A stretch of DNA of 48,078 nt from a bacterium (GCA_025774245.1 JALGWI010000026.1:1-48078); one strand, 5' to 3'; counted from the stretch's first letter, positions 27,447-36,524 are shown. A program made the numbers and translations. Notes: a model not told the origin generated them from the sequence alone.

Positions 27447-28235
27447 ATGGCCTTCAAGAACATCAGCATCGAGAAGGACGGGCTCACGGCGATCGTCACG
27501 ATCGACCGGCCCGAAGCGATGAACGCCCTGAACGGCGAGACGATGGAAGAGCTCATCCACGCGATGAAGGAGATCGAGGCGGACGACGAGGTCGGCGCGG
27601 TCGTCCTGACCGGCGCCGGCAAGGCGTTCGTCGCCGGGGCCGACATCGCTGAGCTCTCGAAGATGGGGGGCATGGAGGCGAGGGAGGCGTCGAGGCTCGG
27701 GCAGACTGCGTTCTCGGTCATCGAGAACCTGTCGAAGCCGGTCATCGCGGCGGTGAACGGGTTCGCGCTGGGCGGCGGGCTCGAGATCGCGATGGCGTGC
27801 GACATCCGCATCGCCTCCACGAAGGCGAAGATGGGGCACCCCGAGGTCAAGCTCGGCGTGACGCCCGGGTTCGCCGGGACGCAGCGGCTTCCGAGGCTGG
27901 TGGGGTTCGGGCGGGCCAAGGAGCTCATCCTGCTCGGCGATCCGATCGACGCGCAGACGGCGCTCTCGTACGGCCTCGTCAACAAGGTCGTCGAGCCCGA
28001 CGAGCTTCTGGACGCCGCGAAGGCGATGGCCGAGAAGATCGCATCGCGCGGTCCCGCGGCGATCGCTCTCGTCAAGGCGTGCATCAACAAGGGCGCGGGC
28101 GTCGACCTCGAGACCGGGGGCGCGCACGAGGCGGAGGCGTTCGGGCTCTGCTTCGGGATCGGTGACGCCCGGGAAGGCATTGAGGCGTTCTTCGAGAAGA
28201 GGGAGCCCTCTTGGCTCCGGAAGAAGAAGGAATAG
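27447..28235 (+). CDS. Enoyl-CoA hydratase (crotonase)
   Basis: The 262-residue protein keeps both catalytic glutamates of enoyl-CoA hydratase: GGGLEIAMACD and HPEVKLGVTPG. The oxyanion region is FVAGADIAEL. It hydrates crotonyl-CoA and similar short enoyl-CoAs. It starts with an AGGGAGAAGAG upstream. Together with the dehydrogenase at 30994 and a thiolase it gives a complete beta-oxidation round for butyryl-CoA. Confidence 0.92.
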   Translation: MAFKNISIEKDGLTAIVTIDRPEAMNALNGETMEELIHAMKEIEADDEVGAVVLTGAGKAFVAGADIAELSKMGGMEAREASRLGQTAFSVIENLSKPVIAAVNGFALGGGLEIAMACDIRIASTKAKMGHPEVKLGVTPGFAGTQRLPRLVGFGRAKELILLGDPIDAQTALSYGLVNKVVEPDELLDAAKAMAEKIASRGPAAIALVKACINKGAGVDLETGGAHEAEAFGLCFGIGDAREGIEAFFEKREPSWLRKKKE

Positions 28236-28306
28236 CCCCGTGGGGGCGCGCGGCCGGAGGAACCAGCCCCGGCGCGCGGCGCCCGCCGCGCCGATCGGAG
28301 ACGGAG

Positions 28307-29383
28307 ATGGACATCTTCAAGGCTCTCGAGGAGCTCGAGCACGAACAGGTCGCGTTCGCCTTCGACGAGGTCGCGGGGCTCCGCGGCATCGTGGCGATCC
28401 ACAGCACGGTGCTGGGTCCCGCCATCGGCGGAACGCGCATGCGCGAGTACGACCGCGAGGAGGACGCGCTCGAGGACGCCCTCCGGCTCTCGCACGGGAT
28501 GACCTACAAGGCCGCCGCGGCGGGTCTGAACTTCGGCGGCGGCGCCGCCGTGATCATCGGCGATCCCGAGAAGGACAAGAGCGAGGCGCTCTTCCGCGCG
28601 CTCGGGCGGCAGATCGCGAGCCTGAACGGCCGGTACATCACCTCGCAGGGCCTCGGGACCGACGTCGAGGACATGCAGATCATCAAGGTCGCGACCGATC
28701 ACGTCGTCGGCCTGCACGAGGCCTACGGAGGGTGCGGCGACCCCTCGCCGGTCACGGCGCACGGGGCGCTCCACGGGCTCAGGGCCTGTCTCGAGGAGAT
28801 GGGGAGGGAGCCTGAGCTTACGGGGCTCACGGTCGCGATCCAGGGCCTGGGGCGCGGCGGCTCGGAACTCGCGCGGCAGCTCCTCCGCGAGGGCTCGAGG
28901 GTGGTAGGGAGCGACATCAGCCCGGCGGTCGCCGACCGGGTGCGCGAGGAGCTCGCGATCGACGTGGTCGATCCCGACGCGATCTACGACGTCGAGTGCG
29001 ACATCTGGAGCCCGTGCGCGGTCGGTGAGGTCCTGGGTCCCGACACGATCCCGCGGCTCAGGTGCCGGATCGTGGCCGGGCTCGCGAACAACCAGCTCGT
29101 CGAGGAGGCGCACGTCGGGATCCTCGCCGAGCGTGGGATCCTCTACGCCCCCGACTTCGTCTTCAACGCCGGCGCGATCATCGCCGTAACGGAGGAGATC
29201 GCCGGGTTCTCGGAGGATCGCGCGAAGCGCCGCTCCGAGAACATCTACCTCGTTCTCAAGAAGGTGTTCGCGCTCTCTCGCGAGCGGAAGATCAGCACGG
29301 CCGAGGCCGCGAACGTCGTGGCCGAAGACCGGATCTGCCAGGTGGGGAGCCTCTCGGGTCGAACGAGGTACTCCTGCGGATGA
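28307..29383 (+). CDS. Leucine-dehydrogenase-like protein, catalytic Lys and Asp replaced
   Basis: The 358-residue protein aligns with leucine dehydrogenase without gaps through residue 120 and has the NAD loop GLGRGGSE. The carboxylate-binding Lys68 is kept (MTYKAAAAG) but the catalytic Lys80 is Ala (FGGGAAVIIGDP) and Asp115 is Gly (ITSQGLGTDV). Such a protein should not carry out normal oxidative deamination. The paralogue at 15067 has Gln68, Lys80 and Ala115. Start ATG 28307; its stop overlaps the biotin ligase start by ATGA. Confidence 0.85.
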   Translation: MDIFKALEELEHEQVAFAFDEVAGLRGIVAIHSTVLGPAIGGTRMREYDREEDALEDALRLSHGMTYKAAAAGLNFGGGAAVIIGDPEKDKSEALFRALGRQIASLNGRYITSQGLGTDVEDMQIIKVATDHVVGLHEAYGGCGDPSPVTAHGALHGLRACLEEMGREPELTGLTVAIQGLGRGGSELARQLLREGSRVVGSDISPAVADRVREELAIDVVDPDAIYDVECDIWSPCAVGEVLGPDTIPRLRCRIVAGLANNQLVEEAHVGILAERGILYAPDFVFNAGAIIAVTEEIAGFSEDRAKRRSENIYLVLKKVFALSRERKISTAEAANVVAEDRICQVGSLSGRTRYSCG

Positions 29384-30186
29384 GCCAGGTGACGTCAGAG
29401 CGCGCGTCGGAGCGCGACCTCGGTCTCACGACGAGGTTCATCGGACGGAGGATCCATCGGTACGGTTCCGTCGCCTCGACGAACGCCGTCTGCTGGGAGC
29501 TGGCGGCGCGGGGCGAGCCCGAGGGCACGGTCGTCCTGGCCGACGAGCAGACCGGCGGGCGCGGCCGCTCGGGCCGCACGTGGGACTCGCCCGCGGGGAT
29601 GGGCATCTGGGTGTCGATCCTACTCTCCCCGGGCCTTCCCGTGGATCGAGTCGCACCGCTCTCCGTCGTGACCGCGATCTCCGTGGCCGACGCGCTCCGG
29701 ACGATCACGGGCGTCGAGATCGGCGTCAAGTGGCCGAACGACCTCGTCGCGGGCGGCAGGAAGCTCGGCGGCGTGCTCGTCGAGTCCGGCGAGACGGTCG
29801 GCGACCCGGTCGAGAGCGCGGTCGTCGGGATCGGGATCGACGTCGCCCAGGATGAGGACGACTTCCCGCCGGAGCTTCGCGGGAGGGCGACATCGATCAG
29901 GATCCTCACGGGCGCGACCCCGGATCGCGACGCGTTGCTCGCCGCGATCCTGACGCAGTTCGAAGAGGACTACCGCCGCTACGTGACGGGAGGGTTCCCG
30001 GCGATGCGCGAGCGGTGGCGGACCCTCTCGACGACGCTCGGCGGCAGCATCGAGGTCGAGAGCGGGGGGGAGCGGCGCTCGGGGAAGGTCGTCGACATCT
30101 CGGACGGTGGCGCCCTCGTGATCGAAGCGGAGGGTCGCCGCGAGGAGATCTGGCACGGGGACGTGACGCTCACGCCGGACCCGTGA
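29380..30186 (+). CDS. birA: Biotin--protein ligase
   Basis: The 268-residue protein has the catalytic domain motifs of biotin ligase (STNAVCWE, TGGRGRSGRTW, GVKWPNDLV, KLGGVLVE) and a small C-terminal beta domain (GKVVDISDGGALVI). There is no N-terminal DNA-binding domain, so it is not a repressor. It should attach biotin to the two carrier proteins encoded at 12433 and 24529; being in the same gene run matches supply to demand. Confidence 0.94.
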   Translation: MSQVTSERASERDLGLTTRFIGRRIHRYGSVASTNAVCWELAARGEPEGTVVLADEQTGGRGRSGRTWDSPAGMGIWVSILLSPGLPVDRVAPLSVVTAISVADALRTITGVEIGVKWPNDLVAGGRKLGGVLVESGETVGDPVESAVVGIGIDVAQDEDDFPPELRGRATSIRILTGATPDRDALLAAILTQFEEDYRRYVTGGFPAMRERWRTLSTTLGGSIEVESGGERRSGKVVDISDGGALVIEAEGRREEIWHGDVTLTPDP

Positions 30187-30201
30187 CGCTCACGCCGAAC
30201 C
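30162..30201 (+). repeat. 20-base imperfect tandem repeat at birA 3' end
   Basis: CGTGACGCTCACGCCG followed by GACCC or AACCC is present at 30162-30181 and 30182-30201; a weaker third copy starts near 30221. The first copy encodes the C-terminus of birA (VTLTPDP) and its stop lies in the second. Recent slippage at the gene end is the simplest reading. Confidence 0.75.
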
Positions 30202-30274
30202 CTGACGGGCCGACCGGACCCGTGACACTCAGCGCCGCGGCCCCGGCAAACTCCGCGGCATCCAGGAGTCAACC

Positions 30275-30904
30275 ATGACCGACAGGCACGACAACACGGG
30301 CTGGATCGAGGTCATCTGCGGGAGCATGTTCTCGGGGAAGAGCGAGGAGCTCATCCGCAGGCTCCGGCGCGCGAAGATCGCGAGGCAGAAGGTCCTCGCG
30401 TTCAAGCCCAGGATCGACGACCGCTACGACGACGACGACATCGTCTCGCACGACGAGCGCCGGATCGAGTCGATCCGCGTGAGCGACGCGCGCGAGGTCC
30501 TCGACTACGTCGGGCCGGACGTCCAGGTGATCGGGCTCGACGAGGCGCAGTTCCTCGGTCCCGATCTCGTGGAGGTCTGCGAGACGCTCGCGGAGTCGGG
30601 CGTCCGCGTGATCGTTGCCGGCCTCGATCAGGACTACCTCGGGAGACCGTTCGAGCCGATGCCCGCACTCCTCGCGGTCGCCGAGTACATCACGAAGACG
30701 CTCGCCGTCTGCATGAAGTGCGGGAAGCCCGCGAACCGGACGCAGCGCATCATCCCGTCGAGGGAGCGCGTGGTCGTCGGCGCATCGGAGGCGTACGAGG
30801 CGCGCTGCCGGCACTGCTTCGATCCCGGGGAGCCTCTCGAGGCCGAGGGCGTCTCTCCGGATGAAGCCATGGCCAGGCCCGGCGGCGGACCGGACCGGCA
30901 GTGA
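30275..30904 (+). CDS. tdk: Thymidine kinase (type II)
   Basis: The 209-residue protein has the P-loop GSMFSGKS, the catalytic LDEAQF, and a zinc site made of CMKCG and CRHC, followed by a short low-complexity tail. It phosphorylates thymidine for salvage. It is unrelated in function to its catabolic neighbours and may be read from the same transcript. An AGGAGTCAACC precedes ATG 30275. Confidence 0.94.
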   Translation: MTDRHDNTGWIEVICGSMFSGKSEELIRRLRRAKIARQKVLAFKPRIDDRYDDDDIVSHDERRIESIRVSDAREVLDYVGPDVQVIGLDEAQFLGPDLVEVCETLAESGVRVIVAGLDQDYLGRPFEPMPALLAVAEYITKTLAVCMKCGKPANRTQRIIPSRERVVVGASEAYEARCRHCFDPGEPLEAEGVSPDEAMARPGGGPDRQ

Positions 30905-30911
30905 GAAGACG

Positions 30912-30940
30912 TTCGAACACGGAAGCTCGTTATATATAGA
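30912..30940 (+). promoter_or_regulatory. Possible promoter for 3-hydroxyacyl-CoA dehydrogenase operon
   Basis: An AT-rich island (TTATATATAGA) lies in an otherwise GC-rich gap. TATAGA (30935-30940) is 17 bases after TTCGAA (30912-30917). The GTTCGAAC at 30911-30918 is also a perfect palindrome that could bind a dimeric regulator. The -35 match is weak, so this is tentative. Confidence 0.4.
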
Positions 30941-30993
30941 GAGCGCGAAGCGACATGACACCGGATCTGGACATCCAGTGAGAGGAGTGACGC

Positions 30994-32373
30994 ATGGATC
31001 TTGACACCCGGCTCGAGAACGTGGCCGTCCTGGGCGCAGCGGGGAAGATGGGCAGCGGGATCGCCCTCCTCCTCGCGCAGGAGATGGCCAGGCAGAAGCT
31101 CAAGCCAGAGAACAAGGACCGCACCTACGTCTTGCATCTCGTCGACGTCAATCAGGAAGCGCTCACGGGGCTCATGGGGTATCTTCGGACGCAGCTCACG
31201 AAGGCCGCCGAGAAGAGCGCCGTCTCCTTGAGGGACCTCTACGCGGGCCGCGCCGATCTCGTCGAGAACTACGACATCATCGCCGCGTTCGTCGACGACT
31301 CGATCTCGGTGGCCCGTCCGAGCACGACGCTCGAGACGCTGAAGGGCGCGAAGCTCGTCTTCGAGGCGATCATCGAGGACAAGGGCATCAAGTTCGACGT
31401 CCTCAGGAAGATCGATGCGCTGTGCGGCCCCGAGACGTACTACTTCACGAACACCTCGTCGATCCCGATCGGCGTGCTCGACGAAGGTGCCGGACTCGGG
31501 GGCCGCATCATCGGTTACCACTTCTACAATCCGCCGGCGGTGCAGAGGCTCCTCGAGCTCATCACGACGAAGTCGACCCAGCCCGACCTGGTGAAGATGG
31601 GCGGCGACATCGCGAAGCGGCTCGGGAAGAAAGTCTTCCCGGCAAACGACATCGCGGGCTTCATCGGGAACGGGCACTTCATGCGGGACATCCTCCACGC
31701 GACGTCCGAGGTGAAGCGGCTGATGTCCGAGGAGTCGATGACGGAGGCCGAGGCGGTCTACGTCGTCAACAAGGTGAGCCAGGACCTCCTCGTCCGGCCG
31801 ATGGGGATCTTCCAGCTCATCGACTACGTCGGCGTCGACGTCTGCCGGTTCATCATGATGGTCATGACCGAGCACATCGACGGCGAGACGCTCAAGGACG
31901 ACCTCCTCGAACGCCTGGCCGCGAAGGGTGTCTTGGGCGGCCAGTACGCGTCCGGCGCACAGAAGGACGGCGTCCTCAAGTACGATGGTGGCAGGGTCGC
32001 CGGCGTCTACGATCTCTCGAAGGGCGGCTACGCGCTCTTCGCGGAAGGCGACTGGACGAAGAAGCTCGACGAGAAGATCGGCGCGTATCCGGCCGGTCAC
32101 GCGGCCTGGCGCGCGCTTCTCATGGACCCGGCGAAGGACGACAAGCTCTCGACCTACTTCAAGGCGCTCTCGACGACCGACACGCTCGGCGCGAAGCTGG
32201 CGCGGGGGACCCTCGTGAGGTCGAAGGAGATCGGGGAGAGACTCGTCAGCGACGGCGTCGCAAGCTCCGTCGACGTCGTGAACGGGGTCATTGTGAACGG
32301 GTTCTACCACCTGTACGGGCCCGTCAACGAATACGCCGAGCTCATGATCGACAAGGTGGGAGGGACGCGATGA
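30994..32373 (+). CDS. 3-hydroxyacyl-CoA dehydrogenase
   Basis: The 459-residue protein has an N-terminal NAD-binding site (VAVLGAAGKMGSGIA), the catalytic His motif IGYHFYNPPAVQ, and two C-terminal helical domains. It oxidises 3-hydroxyacyl-CoA to 3-ketoacyl-CoA. It is longer than the 280-residue short form and lacks a hydratase domain. Its stop overlaps the thiolase start by ATGA, so the last two steps of beta-oxidation are coupled. AGAGGAG precedes the ATG. Confidence 0.92.
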   Translation: MDLDTRLENVAVLGAAGKMGSGIALLLAQEMARQKLKPENKDRTYVLHLVDVNQEALTGLMGYLRTQLTKAAEKSAVSLRDLYAGRADLVENYDIIAAFVDDSISVARPSTTLETLKGAKLVFEAIIEDKGIKFDVLRKIDALCGPETYYFTNTSSIPIGVLDEGAGLGGRIIGYHFYNPPAVQRLLELITTKSTQPDLVKMGGDIAKRLGKKVFPANDIAGFIGNGHFMRDILHATSEVKRLMSEESMTEAEAVYVVNKVSQDLLVRPMGIFQLIDYVGVDVCRFIMMVMTEHIDGETLKDDLLERLAAKGVLGGQYASGAQKDGVLKYDGGRVAGVYDLSKGGYALFAEGDWTKKLDEKIGAYPAGHAAWRALLMDPAKDDKLSTYFKALSTTDTLGAKLARGTLVRSKEIGERLVSDGVASSVDVVNGVIVNGFYHLYGPVNEYAELMIDKVGGTR

Positions 32374-33611
32374 GCAGAATGACGAAGCCCGTCTACGCGA
32401 CGGCAGGTTACAACACGATCTCCCTGGGCTCGGGCAGGAAGGAGTTCCACCCCAAGAAGCCGCGTCCGGGACTCGAGCACTACATCAAAGAGGCGGGGCA
32501 GGGGGCGCTCGCGCAGGTGAACGATCCGTCGAACATCGACGAGGGCGTCATCGCGAACTTCATGGCTGCTCGGTTCAACAAGCAGGGAAACCTCGCTGCC
32601 GTGATGCCGATGATCGACCCGAAGCTCGAGTACAAGCCGCTCGTGCGGGTCGAGGGCGCCTGCGGCTCGGGCGGTCTCGGGCTCACGACGGCGGCGAAGT
32701 TCTTGATGTCGGGGATGGCCGACAGCGTCCTCACCGTCGGCGTCGAGGTGCAGAACACCGTGAAGGCGATCTACGGCGCCGACATCCTCGCCGGGGCGGG
32801 TCACTACGCGTCCCAGCGGAAGGAAGGACACGCCTACTTCTTCCCGGCGAAGTTCTCCGACCGCTCCTGCGCGGCGCAGGGGAAGTTCGGCGCCGAGCGG
32901 ACGCGCGAGGGCATGGCGAGGTGGTACGAGCGGGCGATCCTGAACGCCCGGCAGTGTCCCAAGGCGCAGGAGTACCACAACTCGATCGACGACCTCTACG
33001 CGGCGGGCATGAGCCCCTGCAACGCGAACGCGTTCTGCGGGCACATCAACGTCTACGATTGCTCGAAGGTCTCCGACGGAGCGTCCGCCGTGATCTTCGC
33101 GTCGGAGGAGGGGCTCAAGAAGCTCGGAGTCGACAAGAGCGACGCCGTCGAGCTGGTCGGATACGGCCAGGTCGTGGCGGACATCTCGAAGGACCCCGAG
33201 GACCAGACGAAGCTCACGACGACCGCCCGCGCCGTCAAGCAGGCGATGGACATGGCCGGCGTGACCACCTCGGACATCGGGATGCTCGAGGTGCACGACT
33301 GCTTCACGATCGGCGGGATGCTCGCGCTCGAGGCCGCCGGGTTCTGCGGCTACGGCGAGTCGCCCGACTTCGTGGCGTCGGGAAAGACCGCTCCCGACGG
33401 CGAGATCCCGGTGAACCTCTCCGGTGGGCTGATCGGCTACGGCCACTACACCGGCGGGACCGGCGTCCGGCAGGCGGCGGACATCTGCATGCAGTTCACC
33501 GGGAAGCCCGACGGCCAGAAGATCGAGCCCAGGACGCCCTACGGGCTCATGATCTCGATGGGCGGGAACGACCGTACGGTGGTCAGCTGCGTGTTCAGGA
33601 AGGTTCAGTAG
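32370..33611 (+). CDS. Thiolase (3-ketoacyl-CoA thiolase-like)
   Basis: The 413-residue protein has the nucleophile motif EGACGSGG, the HDCFTIGG histidine motif and a C-terminal GHYTGGTG where most thiolases have GHPxGATG. It cleaves 3-ketoacyl-CoA and is coupled to the dehydrogenase before it. A long insert near the middle (GHAYFFPAKFSDRSC region) differs from the thiolase at 18679. A hairpin follows 22 bases after the stop. Confidence 0.9.
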   Translation: MSRMTKPVYATAGYNTISLGSGRKEFHPKKPRPGLEHYIKEAGQGALAQVNDPSNIDEGVIANFMAARFNKQGNLAAVMPMIDPKLEYKPLVRVEGACGSGGLGLTTAAKFLMSGMADSVLTVGVEVQNTVKAIYGADILAGAGHYASQRKEGHAYFFPAKFSDRSCAAQGKFGAERTREGMARWYERAILNARQCPKAQEYHNSIDDLYAAGMSPCNANAFCGHINVYDCSKVSDGASAVIFASEEGLKKLGVDKSDAVELVGYGQVVADISKDPEDQTKLTTTARAVKQAMDMAGVTTSDIGMLEVHDCFTIGGMLALEAAGFCGYGESPDFVASGKTAPDGEIPVNLSGGLIGYGHYTGGTGVRQAADICMQFTGKPDGQKIEPRTPYGLMISMGGNDRTVVSCVFRKVQ

Positions 33612-33632
33612 ACATCGGGCGAAGGCGCCCGA

Positions 33633-33676
33633 AACAAGAAGAGGGGGGAGCTCCCGCCGAGTTCCCCCCTCTTGTT
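33633..33676. terminator. Hairpin terminator between converging genes
   Basis: AACAAG plus AGGGGGGA (33633-33649, with a three-base bulge) pairs with TCCCCCCTCTTGTT (33663-33676) around a 13-base loop. It sits between the plus-strand thiolase and the minus-strand mvhD gene and is followed on the plus strand by a T-rich stretch. It may serve both directions and marks the end of the large catabolic run. Confidence 0.65.
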
Positions 33677-33751
33677 CTGTCGTTGTCGTTCTGCGGCTCG
33701 AGTCGTTCCGCCGCCGCGACGCGCGGGCCGTCAGCGCCGCCCCTCAGCGCG

Positions 33752-34249
33752 TCAGGCGCCCGCCGCTTCCGCCGTCCGGGCGGGTGTACCCTCGACCTCG
33801 GTTCCCTTCGCGATCTTCTTCGAACCGGATCCCAGGGGACTCGGTCCGAGCGCCATGACCTTCCCCACGAACGCGTCGATCACCTCGCCGAACCGCACGC
33901 CCTCGCCCGCGGAGACCCACTCGAGGCTGAGCCGTTCGGGCTCGATCCCCATGCCTCCGAGGAGGCTCTGGAGGAAACGAACGCGCCGCATCGCCCGGTA
34001 GTTCCCTTCGAGATAGTGGCAGTCGCCGGGGTGGCATCCCGCGACCATGATCCCGTCGGCGCCGTGGACGAACGCCTCGAGGATGAGCTCGGGGTCGACG
34101 CGGCCGGAGCACATGGTCCTCACGACGCGGAAGTGGGGCGTGATCCTGAAGCGCGAGACGCCCGCCAGATCGGCGCCGGCGTAAGCGCACCAGTTGCAGC
34201 AGAAGACGATCACGCGTGGCTTCCAGTCGGGCGTGCTTCCTTGGGGCAT
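33752..34249 (-). CDS. mvhD: MvhD-like iron-sulfur electron carrier
   Basis: The 165-residue protein has the MvhD cysteine pattern: FCCNWCAYAGAD, RTMCSGRVDPE and AGCHPGDCHYLEGNYRA. MvhD carries a 2Fe-2S cluster and passes electrons to HdrA in methanogens and in many bacteria. It is the only minus-strand gene here. I start it at 34249, where a GAGGAG lies six bases upstream; an in-frame ATG further out adds an unrelated low-complexity stretch. The HdrA partner encoded at 1553 lacks a built-in MvhD domain. The last 35 residues (SGSKKIAKG onward) are not conserved in the family. Confidence 0.88.
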   Translation of the reverse strand: MPQGSTPDWKPRVIVFCCNWCAYAGADLAGVSRFRITPHFRVVRTMCSGRVDPELILEAFVHGADGIMVAGCHPGDCHYLEGNYRAMRRVRFLQSLLGGMGIEPERLSLEWVSAGEGVRFGEVIDAFVGKVMALGPSPLGSGSKKIAKGTEVEGTPARTAEAAGA

Positions 34250-34548
34250 CGTGGGCTCCTCGGTCCCGTCTCCCAGTTCCCGTGTCCCGGTTCCCGTGTG
34301 TCCCTCGAAGACGGAGAGGCCGGGGCCTTCGGGCCGGTCGCTGCCGGCGGGCCCTGGCCGCAGGCCTTCTCGGGGCACAGGGGCTGCAATCGGTCCCAAA
34401 GAGGGTAGCATCCGGGCTCCCGCCAGCGCAAGCGACAACGCCCCGCCACGGGGCCACAGGGCCCCAGGGAGAGCGACCGCGCCCCGGGAAGGCCCATCCG
34501 GCGGGCCTTTCCCAGCCCCGCCGCCCGGAGCGTCGCCCGGTTTTGACG
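34250..34548. other. Intergenic region between mvhD and yggS
   Basis: This divergent gap contains GTTCCCGTGT twice (34276-34285 and 34290-34299, period 14) close to the mvhD start. I see no convincing promoter for mvhD and no further gene; frames open across it have low-complexity translations rich in Pro, Gly and Arg. Confidence 0.5.
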
Positions 34549-34577
34549 TTGCCGGGCCGGGTCGGGGAGGCTATAAT
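34549..34577 (+). promoter_or_regulatory. Sigma-70-like promoter of yggS
   Basis: TTGCCG (34549-34554) and a perfect TATAAT (34572-34577) are separated by 17 bases. Transcription would begin near 34584, downstream of the first in-frame ATG (34580), which argues that yggS starts at ATG 34616. Confidence 0.65.
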
Positions 34578-34615
34578 ACATGATTCCAATGGGGACGGAG
34601 CGGAGGCGGCCCGCC

Positions 34616-35302
34616 ATGGGGATTCGGGAGAACGTCGACCATGTGAGGGAGAGGATCGGGGCCGCGGCCGAGCGTGCGCTGCGGGAGCCCGACGAGATCA
34701 CCCTCGTGGCGGTGACGAAGACGGTCGAGCCGCCGGCGATCGCTGAGGCGATCGCGGCCGGGATCACCGTCATCGGTGAGAACCGCGTGCAGGAGGCCGA
34801 ACGGAAGTTCGAAAGCGGGCTTCCGGCGGTCGAGAAGCACCTGATCGGGCACCTTCAGACCAACAAGGTCAGGAAGGCGCTCGAGCTCTTCGACGTGATC
34901 CAGTCGGTCGACAGTCTCAGGCTCGCTCGGGAGATCTCGACCCGGTGCGAGGCAGGGGGGCTCTCGATCGACGTCCTCGTCGAGGTGAACACCTCGGGCG
35001 AGGATTCGAAGTACGGGCTTCCGCCCGAGGAGGCGGTCGAGACGATCGGGGAGATCGCCGACCTGGGCGGCATCCGGGTCCGGGGTCTCATGACGATCGG
35101 CGCCTTCCTTCCGGACCCGGAAGACGTCCGACCGTGCTTCCGGCAGCTCCGGGAGGTCAGGGACGCCGTCGAGGAGAAGGTCATACCCGGGGTCTCGATG
35201 GACCACCTCTCGATGGGGATGACCAACGATTTCGAGGTGGCGATCGAGGAGGGCGCGACGATCGTCAGGGTCGGACGGGCGATCTTCGGAGAGAGAGACT
35301 GA
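34616..35302 (+). CDS. yggS: YggS-family PLP-binding protein
   Basis: The 228-residue single-domain TIM barrel has the PLP lysine in VAVTK (Lys35), GENRVQEAERK, IGHLQTNK, SMGMTNDFEVAI and VRVGRAIFG. Family members control pyridoxal phosphate levels and have no known catalytic activity. I choose ATG 34616, which has CGGAGG nine bases upstream and lies after the predicted transcription start. It is followed by yggT, a common pairing. Confidence 0.93.
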   Translation: MGIRENVDHVRERIGAAAERALREPDEITLVAVTKTVEPPAIAEAIAAGITVIGENRVQEAERKFESGLPAVEKHLIGHLQTNKVRKALELFDVIQSVDSLRLAREISTRCEAGGLSIDVLVEVNTSGEDSKYGLPPEEAVETIGEIADLGGIRVRGLMTIGAFLPDPEDVRPCFRQLREVRDAVEEKVIPGVSMDHLSMGMTNDFEVAIEEGATIVRVGRAIFGERD

Positions 35303-35353
35303 CGCGAGGGCCAGCCGGCCGACGGCGCCGGCGACGACGATCGGGGAGGTTCG

Positions 35354-35656
35354 ATGTTCGTGATCGGGAACTTCGTGAACGCGCTGGCGGGCATCATCGA
35401 CCTGGCGCTCTTCCTCTACATCCTGGCGCTCTTCGCCGTGGTCGTCATCTCCTGGTTTGCGCCGAGATCGCGCAACCAGTTCATCGTGTTCCTGAGGAGG
35501 ATCACCGATCCCCTCCTCGGGTGGCTCAGGAGCCGACTGCCGTTTCTCGTGCAGGGCGGTTTCGACCTGACACCGATCGTGGCGTTCTTCGCGCTCTACT
35601 TCGTGCAGAAGTTCCTGGTCCGTTCGCTCGAGCAGCTCGCCGTGCGCCTGCAGTAG
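35354..35656 (+). CDS. yggT: YggT-family small membrane protein
   Basis: The 100-residue protein has two hydrophobic segments (about residues 9-38 and 72-90) separated by the family's loop with PRSRNQFIVFLRRITDP. Its role is not established; in other bacteria it lies next to yggS as here. GGGGAGG precedes the ATG. Confidence 0.88.
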   Translation: MFVIGNFVNALAGIIDLALFLYILALFAVVVISWFAPRSRNQFIVFLRRITDPLLGWLRSRLPFLVQGGFDLTPIVAFFALYFVQKFLVRSLEQLAVRLQ

Positions 35657-35693
35657 CGGCGCCGGATACGCAGAGGAGTCAGGGAGGTTCATC

Positions 35694-36524
35694 ATGGCCA
35701 AGGTGCTGACCCAGTCGCAGAAGATCGACAAGGCGGTCTACTACATAAGGAAGAAGACCGCGTTGAAGCCCCAGGTGGCCGTCGTGCTCGGGAGCGGCCT
35801 GGGCAACCTCTCGTCGCACATGGAAGTGGAGGCCACGATCCCCTTCGACAAGATCCCGCACTTCCCGAAGTCGGGCGTCGAGGGCCACGCGGGCGAACTG
35901 GTGCTCGGCAAGATCGGGCGCAGGCGCGTCGCGCTCATGAACGGCCGCGTCCACTACTACGAAGGCTACACGATGCAGGAGGTGACGTTCCCGATCCGCG
36001 TCTTCCGCGCCCTCGGAGCGAAGAAGCTCATCCTGACGTGTGCTGCCGGCGGCATGAACCCCCTCCACGAGAAGGGCGACATCGTCGCGATCGTCGACCA
36101 GATCAACCTGACGGGCGACAACCCGCTCATCGGGCCCAACGACGAGAGCCTTGGGCCCAGGTTCCCGGACATGTCGCAGCCCTACGACCGCGAGTACGTC
36201 AGGCTCGCCGAGGAGATCGCGCTCGAGGAGCGGATCCAGCTGCGGAAGGGCGTCTTCGTGGGCGTCGCGGGACCGAACCTCGAGACGGCAGCCGAGTACC
36301 GGTTCCTCAAGATGATCGGCGGGGACGTAGTCAGCATGTCGATGGTGGCCGAGAACATCGTCGCCATCCACGGGAAGATGCGCGTGGCGGGTTTCGCCGT
36401 CGTCACCGACCTGTGCCTGCCGGACGCGCTCGAGCCGGCGAGCCACGGAGCGATACTCAAGATCGCCCGGGCGGCCGAGCCGAAGCTCACGCAGCTCGTG
36501 TTCCGGATGATCGAGAAGATGTAG
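35694..36524 (+). CDS. Purine nucleoside phosphorylase, trimeric class, with Asp at the base-recognition site
   Basis: The 276-residue protein has the class I motifs: LGSGLG phosphate loop, HAGE (His64), GRVHYYEGY, TCAAGGMN and GPNLETAAEY with the base-contacting Glu201. In 6-oxopurine enzymes an Asn contacts the base late in the fold (VTN); here it is Asp239 (VVTDLCLPDALEP), the residue type found in methylthioadenosine phosphorylase. The SMSMVAE segment also differs from GMSTVPE. It may favour 6-aminopurine nucleosides. An AGGGAGG lies upstream of the ATG. Confidence 0.9.
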   Translation: MAKVLTQSQKIDKAVYYIRKKTALKPQVAVVLGSGLGNLSSHMEVEATIPFDKIPHFPKSGVEGHAGELVLGKIGRRRVALMNGRVHYYEGYTMQEVTFPIRVFRALGAKKLILTCAAGGMNPLHEKGDIVAIVDQINLTGDNPLIGPNDESLGPRFPDMSQPYDREYVRLAEEIALEERIQLRKGVFVGVAGPNLETAAEYRFLKMIGGDVVSMSMVAENIVAIHGKMRVAGFAVVTDLCLPDALEPASHGAILKIARAAEPKLTQLVFRMIEKM

